In this document: piece by piece, positions 24,170 to 37,491 of the stretch
How positions within the stretch are numbered: position 1 is the first letter of the stretch
Layout of the letters: every line of letters begins with the position of its first letter
DNA from: Nocardioides daedukensis
Lineage (GTDB): Bacteria > Actinomycetota > Actinomycetes > Propionibacteriales > Nocardioidaceae
Length of the DNA: 64,000 nucleotides
Assembly: GCF_013408415.1 (NCBI RefSeq)
Contig: NZ_JACCAA010000001.1
Location: 3,348,001 to 3,412,000 of the forward strand
Direction: 5' to 3'
Position numbers and translations under genes: made by a program
The notes under the pieces: generated by a model
What the model saw: only the letters and a program-made list of their open reading frames with translations
Databases searched by the model: none
What the model was told of the DNA's origin: nothing

Positions 24170-25066
24170 GTGAGTGAGATGCGCGCGGAGATCGAGGGCC
24201 GCACGCTCAAGATCAGCAACCTCGACAAGGTGATGTATCCCGCGACCGGGACCACCAAGGGCGAGGTGCTGAACTACTACGTGCAGATCGCGCCGGTCCT
24301 GCTGCCGCATCTCGCCGACCGTGCGGTGACCCGGATCCGGTGGCCACACGGCGTACAGGACAAGTCCTTCTTCGAGAAGAACGTCCCCTCCGGGGCGCCG
24401 TCGTGGTTGCGAACCGCCCGGGTGCCGACGACCGGGTCGCGCGGATCCTCGCGCAACGGTGACGAGCTGATCTTCCCGATCGTCGACGGCGTCGCGGCGC
24501 TGGCCTACCTGGTCAACCTGGCCAGCCTGGAGCTGCACGTGCACCAGTGGACGGTGACGAAGTCCGGACGGCCCAAGCACCCGAATCGTCTGGTGATCGA
24601 CCTCGACCCCGGCGAGCCGGCCGGACTGCCGGAGTGCGCAACCGTGGCGCTGATGGTGCGGGAGAAGCTGGCGGAGCGGTCGTTGGAGGCGTTGCCGGTG
24701 ACCAGCGGTAGCAAGGGCCTGCACCTCTATGCGCGCCTCGACGGGAAGCGGGACAGCGATGAGGTGACCGCGGTGGCGAAGGAGATCGGGGAGGAGCTCC
24801 AGGCCGAGCACCCCAAGCTGGTCACCGCGGTGATGACCAAGGCACGACGCGGCGGGAAGGTCTTCCTGGACTGGTCGCAGAACGCCGGATCGAAGACCAC
24901 GATCTCGCCCTACTCGTTGCGGGGCAAGGAGAAGCCGTACGTCGCGACGCCGCGCACGTGGGCGGAGATCGAGGCCGGCGCGGATGATCCACTCGAGCTC
25001 GAGCAGTGCCGATTCGAGGAGACGCTCGAGCGGGTGGCCGAGCACGGAGACCTGTTCGCTCCCTGA
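24170..25066 (+). CDS. LigD-type polymerase/primase domain protein
   Basis: This 298-residue protein matches the PolDom (archaeo-eukaryotic primase) part of LigD. The N-terminus LKISNLDKVMYP, the catalytic VIDLDPGE acidic pair, TSGSKGLHLY and FLDWSQNAGSKTT are all present. It fills gaps with NTPs or dNTPs at Ku-bound ends. With the separate ligase gene and no nuclease domain in the window, LigD is split here. The GTG at 24170 gives the family N-terminus. Confidence 0.92.
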   Translation: MSEMRAEIEGRTLKISNLDKVMYPATGTTKGEVLNYYVQIAPVLLPHLADRAVTRIRWPHGVQDKSFFEKNVPSGAPSWLRTARVPTTGSRGSSRNGDELIFPIVDGVAALAYLVNLASLELHVHQWTVTKSGRPKHPNRLVIDLDPGEPAGLPECATVALMVREKLAERSLEALPVTSGSKGLHLYARLDGKRDSDEVTAVAKEIGEELQAEHPKLVTAVMTKARRGGKVFLDWSQNAGSKTTISPYSLRGKEKPYVATPRTWAEIEAGADDPLELEQCRFEETLERVAEHGDLFAP

Positions 25067-25078
25067 CCGAAGGTCAGG
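25062..25078. terminator. Hairpin between convergent genes
   Basis: CCTGACC-GAA-GGTCAGG forms a perfect 7-bp stem spanning the stop of the polymerase gene and lying next to the stop of the DUF222 gene. It can fold on both strands and is a plausible bidirectional terminator, although no T-tract follows. Confidence 0.5.
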
Positions 25079-26873
25079 CCGCCAGGTTGATGGCGTGCTC
25101 GTCCGGTGGATCGAGCGGGGTGGTGCCTTGTCCGGGGGTGACTCGCCATCGCTGTTCGTAGGGGTCGCTCCAGTGGTAGGACCCGTCGGGTTCGCGCCGG
25201 TAGGTCCAGCCGGCGAAGGTTTTCATCCGGTGGTGGCTCCTGCACAGGCAGGCGAGGTTGTCGGGGTTGGTCTGCCCGGGTGGACCGTGGGGGTCGTAGG
25301 CGTCGATGTGGTCGAGGTCGGTGCGGTTGGCGGTGATGGTGCAGTAGGGGAAGACGCAGTGTTGGTCGCGGAGCTGGACCTGTTCGCGCATCCGCTCGGG
25401 TGGGTTGTGCTGGTCGACGGCCCAGGCTTCGGTCAGGTCGATCACGGGTGTGATCCGGGCGTTTGATCCGAGCCGGGACAGCCAGTCCTGGACGAGGCTC
25501 AGGAGCTGGGCTCCGAGCCTGCCGGCGTCGACCACTTTCGTGTCGGGGTCGAGGTCGCCGCGCAGGGTGCGGATGATGTCGGCGAGGGTGAAGTGGAGGT
25601 GGAGCTTGGCGGTGACGTAGGACCGGGTCGCGGGGAGCGGTGCGCCGGTGGTGGGGTGGATCGGGTCGCCGAATCCGGCCGCCACGGAGGCGGCGCGGGC
25701 TGCGGCTGCGGCGTCGAAGGCAGCTTCTGCGGTGGCTTGTGCATCGGCGAGTGCGGCGGCCAGGCCACCGTTGGGTGCATGTCCCTGGCCGCCTGCGTCG
25801 CGGCCATCGGAGGTGCCGTTCGCGGAAGGGCTGCGGCGGCCAGATCCAGTCTCTTTCCCGGCTGTTTCTGCTGCGGCTCGGGCTGTGGCCATCGCGTCGA
25901 GGACCGCATCCTTGGTGTAGTCGGCTGGGCAGTCCTCGGGAGTGAGCGGGCTGCGCTGCAGACCGGCAGCACCGTCGGACTCTTGTGCAGTGGGGTTGGG
26001 GGTGTGGTCTCGACTGTCCGGGCTCGTTGCTCGCCCTGCTCGATCACCCGCTCCTCCGTCGGCCTGGTCGCTGGCGCTGAGGTCGAGGGTGTCCTGGCAG
26101 GTGGCGTGCCGGTCGGCGATGACGCCGAGTGCTTTGGCTTTGCGTTGGGCGTGGGTGTCGGGGTCACCCAGGCGACCGAGGGTGGTGGCTTCGTCGTTGA
26201 TCAGCTGGTGGAACTTTTCCAGGTCGAGGCTGTCCCCGATCGCGTCCAGTCGTGAGGTGCCGGGCGCGTAGCCGGCGTCGTGGTTCACGCGCACGTCCCA
26301 GTCGTCCTTGCCGGTCTCGGCCTTCTTCATCAGTTCGGGGTGGAAGGTGGCGATGGCTTGCCGGATGACGAACTGGATCTGCTTCCACCCATACGATCCC
26401 CGTCCGTCGAGCTGCTGGTCGATCCAGTTGACGCAGTTGTGGGAGAGCCGGGTGGTGTCGCGGGCGATCTGGGCCGCGGTCCAGACCGGCAGCTCCAGTG
26501 CCACGACTCGGGCCCAGGTGCGTGGCAGGCGGTGCTGTAGGTCGAGGGCGTCGGAGAGGATCTGTGCCGCGGTTCCGGTGGACAGGCCTGCGGTGGCGGC
26601 GTAGGCCTCGACGGCGAAGACCGCTACACCGGGTGTTCCTTCGCCGCCGACGCGGGAGTCGCATCCGGACAGGCCCGGCAGCCTGACGTCACCGAACGTG
26701 GCAGCGTCGCCGTCATCGAGGAGCGGGTGGGTGATGCACCACTGGTGGGCCACCGCGTAGCGCCGTGCCGCGATTGCGAGGGCGTCTCGCGAGAGCCCGG
26801 AGACCTCTGAACACAGCGCAGCACCGTCGAGGTCCTCGACCCCGAACGTGGTGGCGGCTGCGGTGTTGTTCAT
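25074..26873 (-). CDS. DUF222 / HNH endonuclease domain protein (13E12 type)
   Basis: This 599-residue protein has an N-terminal DUF222 region (about residues 20-270), a variable Ala/Asp/Thr-rich linker (about 270-400) and a C-terminal HNH domain (about 505-560). The HNH has a zinc-finger-like CVFPYC, DLDHIDAYDP, NLACLCRSHHRMKT layout. The family is repeated many times in actinobacterial genomes; its role is unknown and some members are linked to mobile elements. The linker DNA at 26008-26050 carries a dispersed repeat also found in the cobI-cobJ fusion gene. Confidence 0.9.
   Translation of the reverse strand: MNNTAAATTFGVEDLDGAALCSEVSGLSRDALAIAARRYAVAHQWCITHPLLDDGDAATFGDVRLPGLSGCDSRVGGEGTPGVAVFAVEAYAATAGLSTGTAAQILSDALDLQHRLPRTWARVVALELPVWTAAQIARDTTRLSHNCVNWIDQQLDGRGSYGWKQIQFVIRQAIATFHPELMKKAETGKDDWDVRVNHDAGYAPGTSRLDAIGDSLDLEKFHQLINDEATTLGRLGDPDTHAQRKAKALGVIADRHATCQDTLDLSASDQADGGAGDRAGRATSPDSRDHTPNPTAQESDGAAGLQRSPLTPEDCPADYTKDAVLDAMATARAAAETAGKETGSGRRSPSANGTSDGRDAGGQGHAPNGGLAAALADAQATAEAAFDAAAAARAASVAAGFGDPIHPTTGAPLPATRSYVTAKLHLHFTLADIIRTLRGDLDPDTKVVDAGRLGAQLLSLVQDWLSRLGSNARITPVIDLTEAWAVDQHNPPERMREQVQLRDQHCVFPYCTITANRTDLDHIDAYDPHGPPGQTNPDNLACLCRSHHRMKTFAGWTYRREPDGSYHWSDPYEQRWRVTPGQGTTPLDPPDEHAINLAA
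26008..26050. repeat. 43-bp dispersed repeat, copy A
   Basis: This copy matches 39 of 43 bases at 45735-45777 in the same orientation. It lies in the DUF222 linker and is read in a different frame from the copy in the cobI-cobJ gene, so the similarity is at DNA level. Confidence 0.7.
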
Positions 26874-26995
26874 GACTAGAACTCAATCAGGCAGCACCGA
26901 CAACGAAGCCCCGAAACAGCGCCAATATCCCGAACTGTGGACACCAATCGAAGAAAGTTTTGTGGCCGCGGGTCAGTGCCCCTCAACTACCAGCC

Positions 26996-27024
26996 GTGAC
27001 CGGCGCCAGCCCCTGCGCTATCGT
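26996..27024 (+). promoter_or_regulatory. Candidate promoter of the thiamine operon
   Basis: GTGACC and TATCGT are spaced by exactly 17 bases and lie just upstream of the TPP riboswitch, so transcription would begin at its 5' edge. The rest of the gap from 26874 to this point shows nothing else recognisable. Confidence 0.45.
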
Positions 27025-27033
27025 CGGGGCAAA

Positions 27034-27127
27034 TCCACCACGGGTGCTCGCGGCAGCGGGCTGAGATGGGGCTGAAGCCGCTCCGACCGTAGAACCTGAT
27101 CCGGGTAATGCCGGCGCAGGAAGCGAG
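27034..27127 (+). promoter_or_regulatory. TPP riboswitch (THI element)
   Basis: The conserved blocks of the thiamine pyrophosphate riboswitch occur in order: CGGGTGC, GGGCTGAGATGGG, then GAACCTGATCCGGGTAATG and CCGGCGCAGGAAG. The GAGGAG ribosome site of thiE lies directly at the 3' edge, 8 bp before its GTG, so TPP binding probably blocks translation initiation. No intrinsic terminator is visible between the switch and the gene. Confidence 0.95.
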
Positions 27128-27137
27128 GAGCAGTTCC

Positions 27138-27715
27138 GTGCTTGCACGACTTTTTTGCCTGGTCGACACCACAGATGACCTCACCCTGCTGCCCGAGATG
27201 GCAGCGCTCGGAGTGGACGGGTTCCAGGTCCGCGCCAAGGCCGCCTCCACCCGCGAGCTCCGCACCGCGACCGAGTCCGCCCTGGCCACCGGGGCCTGTG
27301 TGGTGGTCAACGATCGCCTCGACGTGGCCCTCGCCGCGGGAGCTCACGGCGTACATCTCGGGGCCTCGGACCTTCCGGTCGCCGCCGCCCGACAGTTGGC
27401 GCCACGCCTGTTGATCGGCGCCACCTGCCGCAGCGCTCGCCAAGTCAGGCAGGCCCGGGCCGACGGAGCGGACTATGCGGGCTTCGGACCGATCTTCGCC
27501 ACCACGACGAAGACCGGCCTGCCGGACCCGCTGGGCGTGAATGCGCTGCGCGAGGCCTCCGGAATCCTGCCGCTGATCGCCATCGGTGGCATCGACGCCA
27601 CCACCGCCGGGGCCGCACGCCGGGCCGGAGCACACGGCGTGGCCGCGATCGGTGCCATCTGGCGACATCTGGACCCACTACGTGCCGCAAGGGAACTCGT
27701 CGAAGCCGTGTCCTG

Positions 27716-27716
<1 letters not shown>
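27138..27716 (+). CDS. thiE: Thiamine phosphate synthase
   Basis: This 192-residue TIM barrel joins HMP pyrophosphate and thiazole phosphate to give thiamine phosphate. Diagnostic segments are FQVRAK, the metal- and pyrophosphate-binding VVNDRLDVALAAGAHGVHLG, GFGPIFATTTKTG and IAIGGI. It is the first gene of the riboswitch-controlled operon. The GTG at 27138 follows GAGGAG by 8 bp. thiO starts within its stop codon (TGATG). Confidence 0.93.
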
Positions 27717-30276
<2,560 letters not shown>

Positions 30277-30280
<4 letters not shown>

Positions 30281-31101
30281 GTACCGATCCGCCCGTCGTC
30301 CTGGCCGTGGCCGGGACCGACTCCGGAGGCGCGGCAGGACTGGCCGCCGACCTCGCCACGATCGCCGCCCATCGCGCCCACGGTGCCTGCGTGGTCACCG
30401 CGATCACCGCTCAGGACACCACCGGTGTCCACGCCGTCCACGTGCCACCGCTCGACATGATCGACGAGCAGATCGCCGCAGTGCTGGACGACTTGACCGT
30501 GGCCAGTGTGAAGACCGGGATGCTCGGCTCGCCCGAGGTGGTCCGGCTCGTTGCCGAGCGGCTCGGACACCTTCGCCTCGTGGTCGATCCGGTCCTGATC
30601 GCCACCTCGGGGGCAGTGTTGGGGGACGAGTCGGTGCGTGCGGCCTACGTCGATCACCTGCTACCGATCGCCACCGTGGTTACCCCGAACGTTGAGGAGG
30701 CTGCCGCCCTGCTCGGGGTGGACGGTGCCTGCGGATTCCCGCCCGAGGAGCTCGCCGCGAGGCTGGCGGCCCAGTGTGGTGGTGCGGGGTCCGCAGGAGG
30801 CCCGGCCGTCGTGGTCACCGGGGGCGGGACCACCGGCACCTGTACCGACTGGCTGGCGCTACTGGGTCAGACACCGGTCGCGCTCAGCCATCCCGCGCTC
30901 GCGACGGAGAACGACCACGGCACCGGGTGCACCTACTCAGCAGCGCTCGCATCCCTGCTGGCACAGGGGATCGAGCTGGAGACCGCCTGCCGGTGCGCCG
31001 CGGCGTACACCTCTCAACAGCTTGCCCTGAGCCGGCGCTGGGAGCTCGGCCGAGGCAGGGGCCCGATCGCCCACGTGGCCGCCTCACACCCATCACACTG
31101 A
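30277..31101 (+). CDS. thiD: Hydroxymethylpyrimidine (phosphate) kinase
   Basis: This 274-residue ribokinase-fold enzyme phosphorylates HMP and HMP phosphate. The N-terminal GTDSGGAAGLAADL, the VVDPVLIATSG segment and the C-terminal anion-hole motif DHGTGCTYSAALAS with its catalytic Asp are clear. The start overlaps the preceding stop (ATGA). thiC begins 41 bp downstream with its own ribosome site. Confidence 0.93.
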
Positions 31102-31112
31102 CCAACCCATGA

Positions 31113-32843
<1,731 letters not shown>

Positions 32844-32855
32844 CCCGTCGAGGCG

Positions 32856-32873
32856 GCCGACCGTAAGGTCGGC
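32856..32873 (+). terminator. Hairpin after thiC
   Basis: GCCGACC-GTAA-GGTCGGC is a perfect 7-bp stem with a 4-base loop, 12 bp after the thiC stop. No T-tract follows and it ends 3 bp before the GTG of the HAD gene, so it may terminate the operon or hide the downstream start. Confidence 0.45.
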
Positions 32874-32876
32874 GGC

Positions 32877-33689
32877 GTGCCAGTCCGCCTCGTCGCCACC
32901 GACCTCGACAACACGCTGCTGGGCCCGGACCTGCACATCAGTGACCGGACGCGAACGGCACTGGACCGGGTCCGGGCTGCCGGGATCCATGTCGTGCCGG
33001 TGACCGCTCGGCAGCCTGTCGGCCTGCGCCTGATCGCAGAGGAGTGCGGCTTCGTCGAGTGGGCGCTGTGCGGCAACGGTGCGCTCGGGCTTCACCTCGG
33101 GACCGGTGAGCGGTTGTTCGAGCGGAGCATCACGGTCGAGGCCCAGCAGGCCCTGGTCGCCGCACTCGAGGTAGCAGTACCCGGCGTCCTCCACGCCAGT
33201 GTGCGGGAGGAGGGCGAGGTCTTCGTGGCCCAGGAGGGCTACGCGGAGCTCGTCGACTTCGAGGACCACAAGCGTGATCCCGCGAGCATGGGGGCGCATG
33301 CGCTGGCGGCGGTGGTCGCCGAGCCGAGCCTGAAGCTCATCGTGCGCCATGCCACGGTCGACGCGGCAGATCTCCTCCTCCGCGCGCAGGCCCTGGGCCT
33401 GGCCGGGTTCGAGCTCACCCATTCCGGTGCGCCCTTCCTCGAGGTAATGGCCGAGGGAGTCACCAAGGCGTGGGGTCTGGCCCAGCTCTGCGCCGAGCTC
33501 GACATCGACCCCAGTGAGGTGCTCGCCTTCGGCGATGCCCTCAACGATGTCGAGATGCTGTCGTGGTCCGGTCGCGGTGTCGCGGTCGCGAATGCGGTAC
33601 CCGAGGCATTGATGGTGGCCGACGAGGTGACCGGCGCGCATGACGAGGACGGGGTCGCGGCGGTGTTGGAACGACTGCTCGACGGGTAG
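32877..33689 (+). CDS. HAD-superfamily (Cof-type) phosphatase
   Basis: This 270-residue hydrolase has the HAD motif I TDLDNTLLG with the nucleophilic and acid aspartates, motif II VTARQP and motif IV FGDALNDVEML. The Cof-type C2 cap lies between. It probably removes phosphate from a small metabolite; the substrate is unknown. The GTG at 32877 fits motif I at residue 8, but the ribosome site would lie in the thiC hairpin, so expression may depend on that structure. Confidence 0.85.
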   Translation: MPVRLVATDLDNTLLGPDLHISDRTRTALDRVRAAGIHVVPVTARQPVGLRLIAEECGFVEWALCGNGALGLHLGTGERLFERSITVEAQQALVAALEVAVPGVLHASVREEGEVFVAQEGYAELVDFEDHKRDPASMGAHALAAVVAEPSLKLIVRHATVDAADLLLRAQALGLAGFELTHSGAPFLEVMAEGVTKAWGLAQLCAELDIDPSEVLAFGDALNDVEMLSWSGRGVAVANAVPEALMVADEVTGAHDEDGVAAVLERLLDG

Positions 33690-33709
33690 CCGATGGCACA
33701 CTGACCCTC

Positions 33710-34297
33710 ATGACGGTGATGTGCGAGGACGGCCTTGCCCGCCCGGTCTGGGCAGCGACCGCGGGGTTGATGCGCGACTACTACGACACCGAGTGGGGGA
33801 TGCCGGTCCGCGACGAGCAGGGCCTCTTCGAGCGGATCAGCCTGGAGGCGTTCCAGTCCGGGCTCAGCTGGGCCACGATCCTGCGCAAGCGACCGGCATT
33901 CCGCGAGGCCTTCGACGGATTCGATCCCGAGAAGGTGGCGGCCTACGAGGACGCCGATCGCGAGCGGTTACTGGCCGACTCAGGCATCGTGCGCAACCGT
34001 CGCAAGATCGATGCCACTATCACCAATGCCCGCGCGACCCTGGCCCTGCGCGAGGAGGGTGGGCTGGTCGACTTCGTGTGGTCCTTCCAGCCGGTCACGA
34101 CGCCCGAGCCCACGACGTACGAGGAGATCCCCACGCAGTCCGCGGAGTCGCTCGCGCTCGCCAAGGCACTGAAGAAGAAGGGGTTCGCCCACGTCGGACC
34201 AACCACGATGTATGCGCTGATGGAGGCCGTCGGCATCGTCGACACCCACCTGGTGACGTCGCACCGGCGCGGCTCGTCCGGGGTCTGGCCGCGGTGA
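33710..34297 (+). CDS. DNA-3-methyladenine glycosylase I-like protein lacking zinc ligands
   Basis: This 195-residue protein aligns with Tag along its length. The 3-methyladenine pocket residues are kept: Tyr24 (Tyr16 in E. coli), Glu in LEAFQSGLSW and its Trp. Three of the four zinc-binding residues of E. coli Tag are replaced: Cys4 by Pro12, His17 by Tyr25 and Cys179 by Ser (DTHLVTSHR); only the His of DTH remains. It should still excise 3-methyladenine if the zinc snap is not essential. It is an isolated gene between the HAD gene and cobQ. Confidence 0.87.
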   Translation: MTVMCEDGLARPVWAATAGLMRDYYDTEWGMPVRDEQGLFERISLEAFQSGLSWATILRKRPAFREAFDGFDPEKVAAYEDADRERLLADSGIVRNRRKIDATITNARATLALREEGGLVDFVWSFQPVTTPEPTTYEEIPTQSAESLALAKALKKKGFAHVGPTTMYALMEAVGIVDTHLVTSHRRGSSGVWPR

Positions 34298-34317
34298 GCC
34301 CGGCACGCTGCCGCCGA

Positions 34318-34323
34318 TAGTCT
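34318..34323 (+). promoter_or_regulatory. Candidate -10 box of cobQ, leaderless
   Basis: TAGTCT is followed by six bases and the cobQ ATG at 34330. There is no riboswitch and no ribosome site here, unlike the other cobalamin units. Confidence 0.4.
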
Positions 34324-34329
34324 GCGGGC

Positions 34330-35832
34330 ATGACTCCTGGTGCCCTTCTCATCGCCGGCACCACCTCTGACGCAGGCAAGAGCATCGTCACCACCGGACT
34401 GTGCCGGGCGTTCGTGCGGCGCGGCCTGAGCGTGGCTCCGTTCAAGAGCCAGAACATGTCGAACAACTCGATGGTCTGTGCGGGACCGGACGGGGCGGGC
34501 GCGGAGATCGGGCGGGCCCAGTGGATCCAGGCGCTCGCCGCCCGTGCCACCCCCGAGGCGGCGATGAACCCGGTCCTGCTCAAGCCGGGGGGCGACCGCG
34601 AGAGTCACGTGGTGGTGATGGGCCAGCCCGCGGGCAGGATCTCGAGCCGCGACTTCGTCGACGGACGGCGACACCTGGCCGATGCGGCCTACGCCGCCTT
34701 CGACGACCTCCGCGAGCGCTTCGACATCGTGGTCGCCGAGGGTGCGGGGAGCCCGACCGAGATCAACCTGCGGGAGAGCGACTACGTCAACATGGGCCTG
34801 GCGCGGCACGGCTCCGTCCCCACGGTGGTGGTCGGTGACATCGACCGCGGGGGAGTCTTCGCCGCGATGCATGGCACGGTCGCGCTGCTCGAGGCCGCCG
34901 ACCAGGCGCTCGTCGCGGGCTTCATCGTCAACAAGTTCCGCGGCGACGCGACACTGCTCGCCCCCGGTCTGGCACAGCTCGAGGAGCTCACCGGACGCCG
35001 GGTCCATGGAACGCTTCCGTGGGATCCCGGTCTTTGGCTGGACTCCGAGGACGCGCTCGACCTCGAGGGACGACGTACGCCGGACGGCAGCGCAGCCCTG
35101 AAGGTTGCCGTGGTCCGCCTGCCCCGGGTCTCCAACTTCACCGACGTCGACGCGCTCGGCATCGAGCCGGACCTCGACGTGGTCTTCGTCGGCGATCCGC
35201 GCGGGATCGCCGACGCCGACCTTGTGGTCCTGCCCGGCACACGCGCGACCCTCTCCGACCTGGCCTGGCTGCGAGCGCGGGGCCTGGACCGGGCGATCCG
35301 TGAGCACGCGGCCGCCGGCAGGTCGGTGCTCGGCATCTGCGGGGGATTCCAGATGCTCGGCCGGCGCATCGAGGACCCCGCCGGCGTCGAGGGCGAGGTG
35401 GGCGCAGCGGTGGAGGGCCTGGGCCTGCTGGAGGTCACCACCACCTTCGCCGAGGAGAAGGCGCTCCGGCTGCCGACCGGGACCGCACTGGGCGAGGAGA
35501 CCTCGGGCTACGAGATCCACCATGGCCGGATCACCCGCCACGGTGGCCAGGAGTTCCTCGGGGGCGCCCGCGCGGGCAATGTCTTCGGGACCATGTGGCA
35601 CGGCTCCTTGGAGGGTGATCGCTTCCGGGCGGCGCTGCTCCGCGAGGTGGCCGCCGCGGCCGGTCGCGCCTGGACCGCGTCGGGCGTCAGCTTCCCCGAG
35701 CGGCGTGAGGCCCGCCTCGACCTGCTCGGCGACCTGGTCGAGGAACACCTCGACGTCGACGGACTCCTGGACCTTGCCACCCACGGGGCGCCCGCCGGAC
35801 TTCGTGCACTCGAGCCGGGAGCATCGCGATGA
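34330..35832 (+). CDS. cobQ: Cobyric acid synthase
   Basis: This 500-residue glutamine-dependent enzyme amidates four side chains of adenosylcobyrinate a,c-diamide. The N-terminal dethiobiotin-synthetase-like domain has the P-loop GTTSDAGKS at residues 9-17 and [10 protein letters not shown]. The C-terminal glutaminase domain has its nucleophile Cys337 in [10 protein letters not shown] and the late YEIHHG motif. cobK follows with an ATGA overlap. Confidence 0.95.
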   Translation: MTPGALLIAGTTSDAGKSIVTTGLCRAFVRRGLSVAPFKSQNMSNNSMVCAGPDGAGAEIGRAQWIQALAARATPEAAMNPVLLKPGGDRESHVVVMGQPAGRISSRDFVDGRRHLADAAYAAFDDLRERFDIVVAEGAGSPTEINLRESDYVNMGLARHGSVPTVVVGDIDRGGVFAAMHGTVALLEAADQALVAGFIVNKFRGDATLLAPGLAQLEELTGRRVHGTLPWDPGLWLDSEDALDLEGRRTPDGSAALKVAVVRLPRVSNFTDVDALGIEPDLDVVFVGDPRGIADADLVVLPGTRATLSDLAWLRARGLDRAIREHAAAGRSVLGICGGFQMLGRRIEDPAGVEGEVGAAVEGLGLLEVTTTFAEEKALRLPTGTALGEETSGYEIHHGRITRHGGQEFLGGARAGNVFGTMWHGSLEGDRFRAALLREVAAAAGRAWTASGVSFPERREARLDLLGDLVEEHLDVDGLLDLATHGAPAGLRALEPGASR

Positions 35833-36575
35833 GGGTGCTCATCCTCGGCGGGACCGGCGAGGCGCGCGCCCTCGCGAAGCTGCTCGAGGACGCCGGCATC
35901 GACTTCCTCTCCACGCTCGCTGGACGGGTCGCCCGGCCGCGGCTGCCGGTGGGCGAGGTCCGCATCGGCGGCTTCGGCGGTGTTCCAGGACTCCGGTCCT
36001 TCCTGCGTGAGCAGGGGTTCGATGCGGTCGTCGACGCCACGCACCCGTTCGCCGCGGGGATGTCCCGCAACGCCGTCGAGGCCTGTGCAGCCGAGACGGT
36101 GCCGCTGATCCGGCTCGAACGACCGGGCTGGGCCACGGCTCCCGGTGCGCACGACTGGCACTGGGTCGACTCCCACGAGGAGGCCGCGTCGCTCACCGCC
36201 CAGCTGGGTCGCCGCCCGTTCCTCACCATCGGTCGGCAGTCCCTCGGCCGATTCACCGGCCCGCTGGGGTCGGCACACGTGCTGGCGCGGGTCGTCGACG
36301 AGCCCGACATCGACCTGCCGCGGGGGTGGACCTTGCTGCTCTCGCGCGGACCCTACGCACTGGAATCGGAGCTCGCGCTGATGCGTGAGCATCGGGTGGA
36401 CTGCCTGGTCACCAAGGACTCCGGTGGCACCTGGACCTGGCCCAAGATGGCCGCCGCCGGGGAACTGGGCCTCCCGGTCGTGGTCGTACGCCGTGCCTCG
36501 GCCGTCTCGGGCGCCGCGGCGGACGTGCCGACGGTCAGCGAGCCCGGCGCCGTGCTCCCGCTGCTCCAGCGCTGA
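35829..36575 (+). CDS. cobK: Precorrin-6A reductase
   Basis: This 248-residue NADPH-dependent reductase converts precorrin-6A to dihydro-precorrin-6. The start [17 protein letters not shown], the segment [14 protein letters not shown] and the late [10 protein letters not shown] are diagnostic for CobK/CbiJ. It is coupled to cobQ. Its last 41 bases overlap tail-to-tail with cobD on the other strand, so the two transcripts are complementary at their ends. Confidence 0.93.
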   Translation: MRVLILGGTGEARALAKLLEDAGIDFLSTLAGRVARPRLPVGEVRIGGFGGVPGLRSFLREQGFDAVVDATHPFAAGMSRNAVEACAAETVPLIRLERPGWATAPGAHDWHWVDSHEEAASLTAQLGRRPFLTIGRQSLGRFTGPLGSAHVLARVVDEPDIDLPRGWTLLLSRGPYALESELALMREHRVDCLVTKDSGGTWTWPKMAAAGELGLPVVVVRRASAVSGAAADVPTVSEPGAVLPLLQR

Positions 36576-37491
36576 GGGCGGCGACCGCAACCGAACCGAG
36601 GGCGACGCGATCGGCCAGGACCCGTGCCCGGTCGATGTCTGCGGCCTGCGGCGGGGTCCCGGAGCCGAGCGTGTGCCGGTCCTCGACCCGGTCGCCATAG
36701 CGGTTGACACCGCCCAGCTGGATGCCCAGCGCTCCGGCGAAGGAGGCTTCGATCGGGCCGGCGTTGGGGCTCGGGTGGTGCCGCGCGTCGGCGTGCCACG
36801 CGGTGAGGGCCGCGCGGGTTGATCCGCCGACGCTGGGCGCGAGAGCAGCCGCGAGGAGCGCGGCGAGGCGCGCTCCGGCCAGGTTGAGCAGGTCGTCCCA
36901 CCGCGCGCTCGCCCACCCGAAGCGCTCGTAGCGCGGGTTGCGGTGTCCGACCATGGCGTCGAGGGTGTTGGCTGCGCGATAGCCCACGAGTCCCGGCACC
37001 CCGAGCAGTGCCCCCCAGACCAGGGGAGCGGTGACCGCGTCGGAGGTGTTCTCCGCGACCGACTCGATGGTGGCGCGGGCGACCTCGTTCTCGGTCAGCT
37101 GTGAGGTGTCGCGGCCGACGAGGTGGGTCAGCCTCAGCCTGGCGCCGGGCAGGTCGTCCGTGGCGAGGAACGCGTGGACCGCTGTCGCCTCGCGACCCAG
37201 TGAGGTGCCGCCGAGGACTGCCCAGGTGGCGGTTGCGGTCGCAGTCGCGAGCAGGGCCGGCCGGTCGCGGAGCGAGCGCTCGACGGCCAGACCGAGCGCG
37301 GCGGTGCCGCCGACCAGGGAGGCGGTGAAGAGGACGCCGCGCGACCGCGAGTCGGCGTACATCCTCTGCTCGACCGCCCCGGCGACCCGGCCAAAACCGG
37401 CGACCGGGTGGAACCGTGCCGGGTCACCGAGCAGGCGGTCGGCCACGAAGCCCATGAGCAGGCCCAGCGCGCGAGGCGACATCGACCTCAC
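36535..37491 (-). CDS. cobD: Adenosylcobinamide-phosphate synthase
   Basis: This 318-residue membrane enzyme (CobD/CbiB) attaches the aminopropanol arm to adenosylcobyric acid. The start [18 protein letters not shown], the segment [12 protein letters not shown] and [18 protein letters not shown] are typical, with several membrane segments. The GTG at 37491 overlaps the cobB-cobC stop (GTGA), which supports this start; ATG at 37482 is an alternative. It is the last gene of the riboswitch-controlled minus-strand unit. Confidence 0.93.
   Translation of the reverse strand: MRSMSPRALGLLMGFVADRLLGDPARFHPVAGFGRVAGAVEQRMYADSRSRGVLFTASLVGGTAALGLAVERSLRDRPALLATATATATWAVLGGTSLGREATAVHAFLATDDLPGARLRLTHLVGRDTSQLTENEVARATIESVAENTSDAVTAPLVWGALLGVPGLVGYRAANTLDAMVGHRNPRYERFGWASARWDDLLNLAGARLAALLAAALAPSVGGSTRAALTAWHADARHHPSPNAGPIEASFAGALGIQLGGVNRYGDRVEDRHTLGSGTPPQAADIDRARVLADRVALGSVAVAALSAGAAGARRRAR

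Noticed and set aside
25499..26167. Frameshift in the DUF222 gene suggested by an alternative frame resembling the CobI-CobJ linker
   Set aside because: The DUF222 frame is intact on both sides; the similarity is explained by a 43-bp DNA repeat read in another frame.
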